A stretch of 8,845 bases of DNA. Origin: Bacteroides sp. UBA7333. Its GTDB lineage: Bacteria > Bacteroidota > Bacteroidia > Bacteroidales > Bacteroidaceae. The stretch covers positions 1 through 8,845 of the forward strand of contig DKPN01000040.1 in assembly GCA_002471195.1 (NCBI GenBank), written 5' to 3'. Made by a program: the position numbers and the translations under genes. The notes below the pieces were generated by a model, which was not told where the DNA came from, did no database searches, and saw nothing but the letters and a program-made list of their open reading frames with translations. The number at the start of each line of letters is the position of its first letter. Positions within the stretch are counted from its first letter, which is position 1. Shown piece after piece: positions 1 through 6,322 of the stretch.

Positions 1-272
1 TTTACATCTTTACATGCTTCAACGATTGCTTTGGTTTTTTCATCACTAAGCATACCAAGATCATGATTGGCAAGTGCAGCAGCTTCTTTTACCATTGCAA
101 AGCCTTCTATAAGTTCTCTGAATGAACTTAAACGAACGTGACTGATGTCGAAGTTTTCAACACCGCGCATTGTTTGTACTCCAAAGTAGTATTCTACAGG
201 AATTTCTTTATCACCCAATAAGTCATGTTCGGTTCTTGTTTTGCCCGAAAGTTTGATGTTTAGATTATTCAT
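1..272 (-). CDS. aspA: Aspartate ammonia-lyase (aspartase), N-terminal part, runs off left edge
   Basis: This gene encodes the cytoplasmic enzyme that reversibly converts L-aspartate to fumarate and ammonia. In many anaerobic Bacteroidales that feeds fumarate to respiration or succinate formation. Only the first 90 complete codons are present; the gene starts at ATG 272-270 and continues beyond base 1. The translation begins MNNLNIKLSGKTRTEHDLLG, followed by the family's N-terminal signature: DKEIP near residues 21-25, YYFGVQT near 28-34 and RGVENFDIS near 36-44. This is the aspartase/fumarase superfamily N-domain, and the TRTEHDLLGDKEIP stretch is typical of AspA rather than class II fumarase (family knowledge). 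The catalytic serine loop lies outside the window. No Shine-Dalgarno is visible. A candidate promoter lies near 452-481, implying a leader of about 175 bases that includes a palindrome at 313-339. Confidence 0.93.
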   Translation of the reverse strand, partial: MNNLNIKLSGKTRTEHDLLGDKEIPVEYYFGVQTMRGVENFDISHVRLSSFRELIEGFAMVKEAAALANHDLGMLSDEKTKAIVEACKDV

Positions 273-312
273 AACAATGTATTTTTAAAATCTATGAATT
301 TTTATTTTATAT

Positions 313-339
313 CATGTCGTCACTATATGTGAGTGCATG
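313..339. repeat. Imperfect 27-base palindrome in the aspA leader
   Basis: The arms are CATG (313-316) and TCAC (320-323), mirrored by GTGA (329-332) and CATG (336-339). The centre is TATAT and each side has a three-base unpaired step. It lies 41 to 67 bases upstream of the aspA start codon. It could be an operator for a dimeric regulator or a weak RNA hairpin in the leader. The half-sites TCAC/GTGA resemble CRP/FNR half-sites but in inverted order, so I do not assign a regulator. Confidence 0.35.
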
Positions 340-451
340 TTTTTGCTTTATCGTTTTTACTCAAACAAGCAAACTACAGTCATTGTTTATTCAATTAAAT
401 AAAAGCAACAACCATTTGACACAAGCATTCTGATATCGCTTAAGACAGTGC

Positions 452-481
452 CAAAGTTATATAAATTGATAAAAGATAAAA
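452..481 (-). promoter_or_regulatory. Candidate Bacteroidota-type promoter for aspA
   Basis: Read on the minus strand, TAACTTTG at 459-452 matches the -7 consensus TAnnTTTG exactly. Eighteen bases upstream is TTTT (481-478), which fits the -33 TTTG at three of four positions. Transcription would start near 447, giving a leader of about 175 bases before the aspA ATG. The match is moderate because the -33 box is imperfect in AT-rich DNA. Confidence 0.4.
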
Positions 482-856
482 TCCCCAAATAACGAGGTAG
501 CGTGGGTGATAAAGCAGATTGTGTATAATTAAACCTTCAGGATGTCGGATTAACAAGTTTTCAAAATGACATGTGAATAAAAGAATCGAAGATCTTATTT
601 ACTTCTTGAGACGTATATGTTACAAAACACATAGCAGAAGGGAAATGGTTTTTTTATTTTAAATATCAAAACGACAAAATTGTATTTTAAATGTGAAGCA
701 CTAAATGTTTCGTTTTTGATTTGTTTTTTTAACAATAAAAACTTCGATAAACTGTTATTTTGACGCTCAAAACAGCAAATCAGACCACAAACACACTACA
801 AACTCATCCTAATTTGGGCACAACACGAACAATTCCTATACATTTTGTCAATAAAT

Positions 857-1369
857 TCACTTCGAAAATCTACGTGGTTTATGCTTAGCATAGTAGATAG
901 AAGGGTTTACTTTTAGAGGTGTTATCTGAGGTAAGCTAGGAATATTTATTTGAAAAGGTGATGGTTGTAAAAGGTCTAGAAAAAAATAATTGATTGGTCC
1001 GGGAACTTCCTCTACAAGAACAGTCGTGATTCCTTTTCGAATGAAGCTAAGCGACTTTGCTGCGGCATACGATAAGTCGATCACGCGCTTACTTCGCTTA
1101 GACGGACCACGATCGGTTATCTCTACAACAACTTGCTTGTTGTTTGATAAGTTTGTAACTCGTACAAATGATCCGAACGGCAAGGAGGGGTGTGCTGCAC
1201 AAAATTCATTGGCATCATGTGTTTGTCCACTGGCAGTCTTGCGTCCATGCAGTTTCTTTGAATAAAAAGAAGCAAGGCCTATCTTATATTTATCATCCTG
1301 AGCCTTTGCTTTATGTATACCCAAAGTGGAAATCAGAAATCCTAATACTAAACAGAACTTGCTTCTCAT
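857..1369 (-). CDS. RlpA-like double-psi beta-barrel protein, secreted
   Basis: This 170-residue exported protein belongs to the RlpA family, some of whose members cleave peptidoglycan strands lacking stem peptides (septal ring lytic transglycosylase). Residues 1-23 form a signal peptide ending AKA before Q24, with no lipobox cysteine, so it is probably periplasmic and soluble. The double-psi barrel spans about residues 28-120. It begins with GLASFY (31-36), then HGRKTASG (41-48), PFGSFVRVTN (64-73), the active-site-region motif TDRGP (85-89, with D86) and VIDLS (96-100). No SPOR domain is present, unlike E. coli RlpA. The C-terminal 50 or so residues are proline-rich and not recognisable. 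It is the last gene of a minus-strand series, 30 bases after the peroxidase stop, and has no promoter-like site of its own, so co-transcription is likely. Lytic activity is inferred from the family and not certain for this short form. Confidence 0.88.
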   Translation of the reverse strand: MRSKFCLVLGFLISTLGIHKAKAQDDKYKIGLASFYSKKLHGRKTASGQTHDANEFCAAHPSLPFGSFVRVTNLSNNKQVVVEITDRGPSKRSKRVIDLSYAAAKSLSFIRKGITTVLVEEVPGPINYFFLDLLQPSPFQINIPSLPQITPLKVNPSIYYAKHKPRRFSK

Positions 1370-1399
1370 ATCAATAAGTTTAATGTTTTACTTCCTATA

Positions 1400-2782
1400 T
1401 TATATAGTTGAGTCTTCTAGAGACTTGCCATTTAACTCACCGGTAAGCGAATTGAGATAAAGTACAATCTTATCTACTTCCGCTGCATCTAATGTTTTTC
1501 CGGTTTGATAAATAGCCATTGCTTCCACTGCTTCTTTCAGCGTCTGTTTACTTCCGTCATGGAAATAAGGCGCTGTAAGTGCAACATTGCGCAATGTCGG
1601 AGTCTTGAACTTATGCATGTCACTTTCATTTTTAGTAACGCTGAAACGCCCATGATCTCCATCTGTAATGTCTGTACCTCTGTCTGCAAAGTAGTCGGCA
1701 GTGATTCCCATTGCTTCAAAGCTCTGACCACCCATGTTGATACCTGTATGACATGAAGCACATTTGTTTTCTTTGAACAACTCGTATCCTTCAACCTCGT
1801 GTGCGGTAAGCGCGTTATTATCACCCTTGAGGTATTTATCGAAACGAGAATTCGGTGTTATAAGTGTTTTCTCAAACTCTGCAATCGCATCTGTAATTGA
1901 ATTTTCAGAAAGTCCTTCCGGATAAACTGCTTCAAATTCAGCTTTGAACGCTGCGTCTGCTGAAAGTTTTGCCACGATCTGATCGAAATTTTCAGACGCC
2001 ATTTCAATTGGATTCAAAGGAGGTCCGCCTGCTTGAGCTTGTAAGTCTGCCGCTCTTCCATCCCAAAACTGCACAAAGTTAAGTGCTGCATTGTAAACAG
2101 TAGGTGCATTTACTCCTCCAAACTGACCATTAACTCCTTCAGAGAACTGCTTGCGATCGACCCCTCCCATTCCAAGATCATGACATGATGCGCATGAGAT
2201 AGAATTATCTACAGACAAACGAGTATCATGATACAATTTAAAACCGAGCTGTGCTTTTTCGTCATTGTATGCAATTGCATCTGGCAATGGACGAATTGGC
2301 TCATTCATAAACTCTGCTGCAATGTTTGACTGAGCATATAGTTTGTTTCTGTTTTCTCTTGCCCAATCAATAATTAAAGCTTTTTCATCGTTCGATAACG
2401 AACTACCCCAGTGTACCATTTTATATTTTGCCGGAGGCATGGTTCCACCTAGCATTGCAAACTCGATTTTAGCCAAGTCTACTTCAGAAACAGCTCCGCC
2501 TGATTTTAGCTGATCTACAACTTGTTGCAAATCTACAAAACGTTTTCCATTTTTCACATCTTTTTGAACCTGATCTCCAATTACAGGAAAAGATGCATAA
2601 AATGGCAATACAGCTTCGTCGGAGTGACAAGCCAAACAACCTTTGTCTTCCATTAGTTGCGCTGTAAGCTGCGCTTTGTCCTGCTGCTGCTCTGTTTTTG
2701 TTTTACAGCTTTGCATAGATACTGTTCCTGCAAGCAATGCCAAGCAAGACAACGAATAAATAAAACTACTTTTACTTTTCAT
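1400..2782 (-). CDS. Tri-haem cytochrome c peroxidase family lipoprotein
   Basis: This is a 460-residue cytochrome c peroxidase/MauG-family protein that would reduce hydrogen peroxide using electrons from the respiratory chain. The N-terminus is a lipoprotein-type signal with C26 in SMQSC, so it is probably membrane-anchored. Three haem c sites are visible: CLACH at 49-53, CASCH at 197-201 and CASCH at 341-345. The first lies in an extra N-terminal haem domain (roughly 30-150, with MPP at 115-117 and HW at 124-125) that is fused to the standard di-haem peroxidase. Peroxidase hallmarks are LYHDTRLS (183-190), NAPTVYNAA (225-233), FWDGRA (239-244), then FKTPTLRN and APYFHDG near the C-terminus. 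Standard bacterial enzymes have two haems. The extra haem suggests a built-in electron-entry domain, loosely comparable to tri-haem quinol peroxidases, although the N-domain type differs. A promoter-like site sits directly upstream (2806-2836). Confidence 0.93.
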   Translation of the reverse strand: MKSKSSFIYSLSCLALLAGTVSMQSCKTKTEQQQDKAQLTAQLMEDKGCLACHSDEAVLPFYASFPVIGDQVQKDVKNGKRFVDLQQVVDQLKSGGAVSEVDLAKIEFAMLGGTMPPAKYKMVHWGSSLSNDEKALIIDWARENRNKLYAQSNIAAEFMNEPIRPLPDAIAYNDEKAQLGFKLYHDTRLSVDNSISCASCHDLGMGGVDRKQFSEGVNGQFGGVNAPTVYNAALNFVQFWDGRAADLQAQAGGPPLNPIEMASENFDQIVAKLSADAAFKAEFEAVYPEGLSENSITDAIAEFEKTLITPNSRFDKYLKGDNNALTAHEVEGYELFKENKCASCHTGINMGGQSFEAMGITADYFADRGTDITDGDHGRFSVTKNESDMHKFKTPTLRNVALTAPYFHDGSKQTLKEAVEAMAIYQTGKTLDAAEVDKIVLYLNSLTGELNGKSLEDSTI

Positions 2783-2805
2783 TTGAACCCGATTTATATT
2801 GAGTA

Positions 2806-2836
2806 CAAATATAGAAAAGTTTTCATAATCCTAAAA
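2806..2836 (-). promoter_or_regulatory. Probable promoter of the cytochrome c peroxidase gene
   Basis: On the minus strand, TATATTTG at 2813-2806 matches the -7 consensus TAnnTTTG exactly. TTTT at 2836-2833 sits 19 bases upstream and differs from the -33 TTTG at one position. Transcription would start near 2801, giving a leader of about 19 bases before the ATG at 2782. The -33 box overlaps the last codons of the ykgJ-like gene, so the peroxidase can probably be expressed apart from it. Confidence 0.55.
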
Positions 2837-3313
2837 ATCTTTCTTTAATCTTTCCAAGATTTCATAAACACCAGGACAAGTATAGGAGTTCTTAATTGTC
2901 AGATTTGCAATCTGTATAAACTTTTTACGATCTGTATGCGGATATTCTCTACATGCCTTGGGTCTATCACTATAAATAGAACAATAGTTATCTGACATCA
3001 AAAAAGGACATGGCATCGACTTAAACACATAATCTCCATCCTCGTCGATACGAAGATACGTGGCAACTATTTCATGAGGCTTTTTGCGTAGTGCTCCGGC
3101 AATTTTATCGATATCTCTATCTGTAATACGTGGGCCTAAAGATTTGCAACAATTAGCACATTCAAGACAGTCTACTTCATCGAATACTTCTTCATGAAGT
3201 GCATGAATGGTATCGTCAAGTTCTCGAAGTTGATTCTTTTTTAAACACTTGAAAAATGCCTTATTTGAAGGTTCTGCTTTCTTAGCAAGCTCTTTTAATT
3301 GTTGTATATCCAT
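2831..3313 (-). CDS. YkgJ-family cysteine cluster protein
   Basis: This 160-residue cytoplasmic protein belongs to the YkgJ family (CxxCxxCC cluster), proposed to bind zinc or an iron-sulfur cluster; its biochemical role is unknown. The first cluster is CLECANCC, with C49, C52, C55 and C56. Further cysteines sit at PCPFL (C102), YCSIY (C111), RPKACREYP (C121) and TCPG (C146), which is the full family pattern. C23 is an additional, non-family cysteine. Length is normal for the family and there is no signal peptide or membrane segment. It starts at ATG 3313-3311, just downstream of an excellent promoter match, and stops 48 bases before the peroxidase start. Being next to a haem peroxidase may point to a metal or redox role, but the same genes are not known to me as a fixed pair, so that link is speculative. 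Confidence 0.9.
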   Translation of the reverse strand: MDIQQLKELAKKAEPSNKAFFKCLKKNQLRELDDTIHALHEEVFDEVDCLECANCCKSLGPRITDRDIDKIAGALRKKPHEIVATYLRIDEDGDYVFKSMPCPFLMSDNYCSIYSDRPKACREYPHTDRKKFIQIANLTIKNSYTCPGVYEILERLKKDF

Positions 3314-3693
3314 ATATTAATTGTAATTTGCGATACAAAGGTATTGATATTATTTTTGTCTTCAAACAGCACAAAATAGATCTACTTACCGATATTTCAT
3401 TAATATAATTTTTAAAGAGAACAATCTTTTTTACATTCTCACGAAGACGGTAAAATGTAGATATTTTTTTAGCAATCAGAATATTAAGACCAGAGCAAGC
3501 TAATACAACATCTTAAAAAGCAAATTGTTGCTGACTAAAATAATATAATCGATAAAATTTAAGCGGAAAAAGTGTTTAATTCGCAATCGTTTCTTCATTT
3601 TTGAAGCATTGAAAAGAGCTCAAATTCTGAAGGAATTACCGCAAAAAAGCAAGAAACAAATTAATTATATAAGAATAACTTAACCAACTAGAG
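3314..3693. other. 380-base intergenic region between the ykgJ-like and ROK genes
   Basis: The left end holds the ykgJ-side promoter. No gene or RNA is recognisable in the rest, and no clean promoter for the plus-strand ROK gene was found. The nearest -7-like string is CATTTTTG at 3596-3603, one base off the consensus and lacking a good -33 partner. Two short perfect hairpins lie upstream of the ROK start: CTTCA/TGAAG (3593-3606, four-base loop) and AATTC/GAATT (3623-3637, five-base loop). Their stems are only 5 bp, so they may be chance in AT-rich DNA. Confidence 0.5.
3336..3366 (-). promoter_or_regulatory. Promoter of the ykgJ-like gene, full match to the Bacteroidota consensus
   Basis: On the minus strand, TTTG at 3366-3363 is followed after exactly 19 bases by TACCTTTG at 3343-3336. 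This matches TTTG-N19-TAnnTTTG at every defined position and is the best promoter in the window. Transcription would start near 3331, about 18 bases before the ATG at 3313, so it also supports the chosen start. Confidence 0.75.
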
Positions 3694-4788
3694 ATGTATA
3701 ATTACGATAAGCGAATCGTCATGACGTTGGATGCCGGTGGTACGAATTTTGTATTTTCCGCTATTCAAGGCAATGAGGAGATAGTAAAGCCTATCAACTA
3801 TCCTTCTAATGCCGCTAATTTGGATAAATGCCTTCAAACATTGGTTGACGGTTTCGAAGCTGTAATGACACAGCTTTCTGAAAAGCCTGTAGCGATTAGC
3901 TTTGCTTTTCCTGGCCCAGCCGATTATCCAAACGGTATTATTGGTGACCTTACCAATTTCCCTTCTTTTAGAGGAGGTATTGCTCTTGGTCCATTTTTGA
4001 AGGAAAAATTCGATATGCCGGTTTATATCAATAATGATGGAGACTTGTACGCATACGGAGAAGCGTTGGCAGGTGTACTTCCCGAACTGAATAAGAAACT
4101 GGAAGATGCTGGTAGCCCTAAACGATATAAAAACCTTATCGGTATTACATTTGGAACAGGTTTCGGTGCAGGTATTGCAGTCGATGGAAAACTTCATATG
4201 GGAGATAATGCTGCCGGTGGAGAGATCTGGTGTTTCAGAAACAAAAAGTTCAGCAGTTGTATTGCTGAAGAAAGCGTTAGTATCAGAGCTGTAAAACGTG
4301 TATACGCTGAACGCTCAGGTGATGATTCAGATTTAACCCCAAAGGATATTTTTGACATCGCTGAAGGTACTCGCGAAGGAAACAAAGCTGCAGCTATCGG
4401 AGCATTTGAAGAGCTAGGTGAAATAGCGGGTGACGCAATTGCTCAAGCTGTAACACTTATTGATGGTATTGTAGCTATCGGTGGTGGACTAGTTGGTGCA
4501 GGTAAATACATTGTTCCGGCATTGGTAAGAGAGTTGAACAGCTCTATTTCTTTGCTAAATGGAAATACATTTACTCGTTTGCCGATGAAAGCTTTCAATC
4601 TTGACAGTGATGCAGAGTTTGATGCTTTCAAAGATGGCTGTGTGAAAATGGTAAACATTCCGGGCACAGACAAACAAGTAGAATATCATGCAGAAAAACG
4701 CTTTGGCGTAGCAACAACAAAGTTGGGTGCAAGCAAAGCAATCGCACTAGGAGCTTACGCATATGCTCTTAGTCAGTTGGGTGAGTAA
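3694..4788 (+). CDS. ROK-family sugar kinase-like protein with altered zinc motif
   Basis: This 364-residue cytoplasmic protein of the ROK family (ASKHA fold) probably phosphorylates a hexose or related sugar with ATP. The ATP phosphate loop is LDAGGTN (12-18). The sugar-site region includes FPGPADYPNG (72-81), LTNFPSF (86-92) and INNDGD (112-117), with D115 as the predicted catalytic base. A second phosphate motif is GITFGTGFGAG (150-160), and AIGGG lies in the C-terminal half. No N-terminal DNA-binding domain is present, so it is an enzyme-type ROK, not a repressor. The usual zinc site is changed: the expected EIGH reads EIWC (177-180), and the CxCGxxGCxE cluster is reduced to SSCIAE (187-192), leaving C180 and C189. 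The substrate cannot be named. At 364 residues it is longer than typical bacterial glucokinases of this family (about 300-330). It stands alone on the plus strand and converges on lipB. Confidence 0.85.
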   Translation: MYNYDKRIVMTLDAGGTNFVFSAIQGNEEIVKPINYPSNAANLDKCLQTLVDGFEAVMTQLSEKPVAISFAFPGPADYPNGIIGDLTNFPSFRGGIALGPFLKEKFDMPVYINNDGDLYAYGEALAGVLPELNKKLEDAGSPKRYKNLIGITFGTGFGAGIAVDGKLHMGDNAAGGEIWCFRNKKFSSCIAEESVSIRAVKRVYAERSGDDSDLTPKDIFDIAEGTREGNKAAAIGAFEELGEIAGDAIAQAVTLIDGIVAIGGGLVGAGKYIVPALVRELNSSISLLNGNTFTRLPMKAFNLDSDAEFDAFKDGCVKMVNIPGTDKQVEYHAEKRFGVATTKLGASKAIALGAYAYALSQLGE

Positions 4789-4807
4789 TAATAAGAATAT
4801 ACTTCAT

Positions 4808-4835
4808 GGTGTCGCAAAACGATCTTTGCGGCACC
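4808..4835. terminator. Hairpin between converging ROK and lipB genes, probable bidirectional terminator
   Basis: An 11-bp stem pairs GGTGTCGCAAA (4808-4818) with TTTGCGGCACC (4825-4835) around a six-base loop. All pairs are Watson-Crick except one G-T. It sits 19 bases after the ROK stop and ends just before the lipB stop at 4839. It lacks a clear T-run on either side, so efficiency is uncertain, but it is the most GC-rich hairpin in the window and is correctly placed for both converging genes. Confidence 0.65.
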
Positions 4836-4838
4836 AAC

Positions 4839-5522
4839 TCATCCGACGGGGAAAAATACATCCTCAATACATTCTTTCAATTTAGACTTTGCCTCTTCCA
4901 TCGAAACTTCAGTCCCTATTTCCTTTGCAAGAGACGTTACTCCTTTATCTATAAAACCACAGGGATTAATCAACCTAAACATTTCCAAATCAGTATTGAT
5001 ATTAAGTCCGATTCCATGCATTGTCACAAATCGACTACTTCTAATTCCTATCGCACAGATTTTACGTTGTTTCCCAGGAAAGTCTTTATCAATCCAAACG
5101 CCTGTTGCTCCATCCATTCGCTCACCATTTACACCATATCTTTTCAAAAACCGAATAACGACCTCTTCTAGTTGATGTACAAACTGCTTAAGCCCTAAAC
5201 GATGTTTTTCTAGGTCGAAAATAAAATATGCTGTAATTTGCCCTGGCCCATGATATGTAACATCCCCTCCTCTATCTATATGAAAGTATTCAAGCCCCAA
5301 CTCTTCTAATCGCTCAGCAGAAAGAAGCATATTATTCTCTTTTCCACTTTTCCCTATTGTAAAAACTGGATTATGCTCACAAAGTAAAAGGTATTCGTCA
5401 CCTTGTATACCTTCTAATTTCTGATTAATCAATTTGTTGAAATATTCTTTCTGCAAGTTATATGCTTCTTGGTATTTTATTCGTCCAAGATCGAGGCTAG
5501 AAATAGTTGATATTTTTTCCAT
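4839..5522 (-). CDS. lipB: Octanoyltransferase (lipoate biosynthesis)
   Basis: LipB transfers octanoyl groups from acyl carrier protein to the lipoyl domains of 2-oxoacid dehydrogenases and glycine cleavage H protein; LipA then inserts sulfur. The 227-residue protein has the full family signature: CEHNPVFTIGKSG (48-60), the core RGGDVTYHGPGQ (84-95), the catalytic lysine K154 in RKICAIGI, HGIGLNIN (169-176) and the catalytic cysteine C188 in NPCG, followed by GVTSL. The length is normal. The ATG at 5522 is the only methionine before residue 65 and gives the expected N-terminus, so lipB really does begin inside mtgA, overlapping its last 46 bases. It is therefore likely to be co-transcribed and translationally coupled with mtgA. 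lipA is not in the window. The hairpin just beyond its stop probably ends the transcript. Confidence 0.96.
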   Translation of the reverse strand: MEKISTISSLDLGRIKYQEAYNLQKEYFNKLINQKLEGIQGDEYLLLCEHNPVFTIGKSGKENNMLLSAERLEELGLEYFHIDRGGDVTYHGPGQITAYFIFDLEKHRLGLKQFVHQLEEVVIRFLKRYGVNGERMDGATGVWIDKDFPGKQRKICAIGIRSSRFVTMHGIGLNINTDLEMFRLINPCGFIDKGVTSLAKEIGTEVSMEEAKSKLKECIEDVFFPVG

Positions 5523-6259
5523 AATTGCACTTGTGTAGTTTTATTCGTTGCTGTTATTTTTGCTCCATAACCCATATTTATTGGTTCAATCTTTCTCATC
5601 AAGTCTAAGATCTGACCTTGACGTTTAAGCATGTATCCCGAGGGCTTTCCCGAATTCATTTTTATCGGATTAGGTAATGAGGCTGCGATAAGCGCACATT
5701 GTGCTGCTGATAATTTTCGCGCAGTCGTTTTGAAGTGTGCTTGCGCAACAGCCTCCGCTCCATATATTCCATTTCCCATTTCAATGGAATTTAAGTACAC
5801 CTCCATTATTCGCTCTTTCGACCATACCAACTCAATCAAGAAAGTAAAATAGGCCTCAAATCCTTTTCGAATATAAGAACGTCCGGGCCAAAGAAACACA
5901 TTCTTTGCCGTTTGCTGCGAAATAGTACTAGCACCTCTAAGCCTCTTTCCTTTATCCGCAGCCTCTCGAGCTTTCTCTATCTGATTGAAATCGAAACCCT
6001 GATGTCGCAAAAAGAGATTGTCTTCAGAAGCAACAACCGCCATAGGCAGATAGTGCGAGATCTCATCTATTGAGATCCAATGATGATCAAGTATAAGCTC
6101 TTTATCTTGCTGCCATTGCTCAAAAAGTCGAATAAACATCAACGGTGTATAATATACGGGAATGAATCGATATGCTAAAACAAACAAGATACTAGAAAAG
6201 AAGAATAGTAAAATAAGTTTCTTGCAAATCTGCAAGGTATATAAAAGAAAATTTTTCAT
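5477..6259 (-). CDS. mtgA: Monofunctional peptidoglycan glycosyltransferase (GT51)
   Basis: MtgA polymerises lipid II into glycan strands at the outer face of the inner membrane and has no transpeptidase domain. From the start chosen here the protein has 260 residues. Residues 10-35 or so form the single N-terminal membrane anchor. GT51 motifs follow in order: the catalytic glutamate E79 in ASEDNLFLRHQGFD, RGASTISQQTAKN (107-119), KERIMEVYLN and IEMGNGIYGAEAVAQAHF, then LIAASLPNP. An ATG at 6283 is also in frame, but it lies inside the -7 box of a strong promoter match and would be outside or at the edge of the transcript; ATG 6259 leaves a leader of about 17 bases, so I use it. The end of the gene overlaps the lipB start by 46 bases in another frame. 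The C-terminus beyond the family's usual RQGxIL region is about 40 residues and not conserved to my eye. Confidence 0.94.
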   Translation of the reverse strand: MKNFLLYTLQICKKLILLFFFSSILFVLAYRFIPVYYTPLMFIRLFEQWQQDKELILDHHWISIDEISHYLPMAVVASEDNLFLRHQGFDFNQIEKAREAADKGKRLRGASTISQQTAKNVFLWPGRSYIRKGFEAYFTFLIELVWSKERIMEVYLNSIEMGNGIYGAEAVAQAHFKTTARKLSAAQCALIAASLPNPIKMNSGKPSGYMLKRQGQILDLMRKIEPINMGYGAKITATNKTTQVQLWKKYQLFLASILDE

Positions 6260-6280
6260 GAGTTTCGATAAATTTGAAAA

Positions 6281-6312
6281 CAAACTTAATCGGAACTCAT
6301 GAAAAAATCAAA
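6281..6312 (-). promoter_or_regulatory. Promoter of mtgA-lipB
   Basis: On the minus strand, TTTG at 6312-6309 is followed after 20 bases by TAAGTTTG at 6288-6281, an exact TAnnTTTG. Transcription would start near 6276. That leaves the ATG at 6259 as the first usable start and rules against the in-frame ATG at 6283. Confidence 0.65.
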
Positions 6313-6322
6313 CATTCTCCAT

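Larger units (their letters stand above)
273..856. other. 584-base intergenic region between aspA and the rlpA-like gene
   Basis: No open frame of credible length, tRNA or recognisable RNA gene is seen on either strand. The stretch is AT-rich. It holds a candidate aspA promoter on the minus strand (452-481) and an imperfect palindrome (313-339). It must also contain the 3' end of the rlpA-side transcript, but no convincing GC-rich terminator is visible. The only long complementarity is an AT-only imperfect pairing at about 711-742. The rest, roughly 490-700, shows nothing I can name. Confidence 0.6.

Noticed and set aside
711..742. AT-only inverted pairing as a terminator for the rlpA-side transcript
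   Set aside because: The pairing is imperfect, contains almost no GC, lies over 100 bases past the stop and has no following T-run on the minus strand.
1505..1824. Open frames on both strands inside the peroxidase gene
   Set aside because: They are out-of-frame shadows of a gene with clear haem and peroxidase motifs and have no domains of their own.
3593..3637. Two 5-bp hairpins upstream of the ROK gene as a riboswitch or attenuator
   Set aside because: The stems are short, expected by chance at this AT content, and match no riboswitch class I can recognise.
6260..6283. Extended mtgA start at ATG 6283
   Set aside because: The codon lies inside the -7 promoter box, so it would not be transcribed in usable form, and the added eight residues are not part of the family N-terminus.
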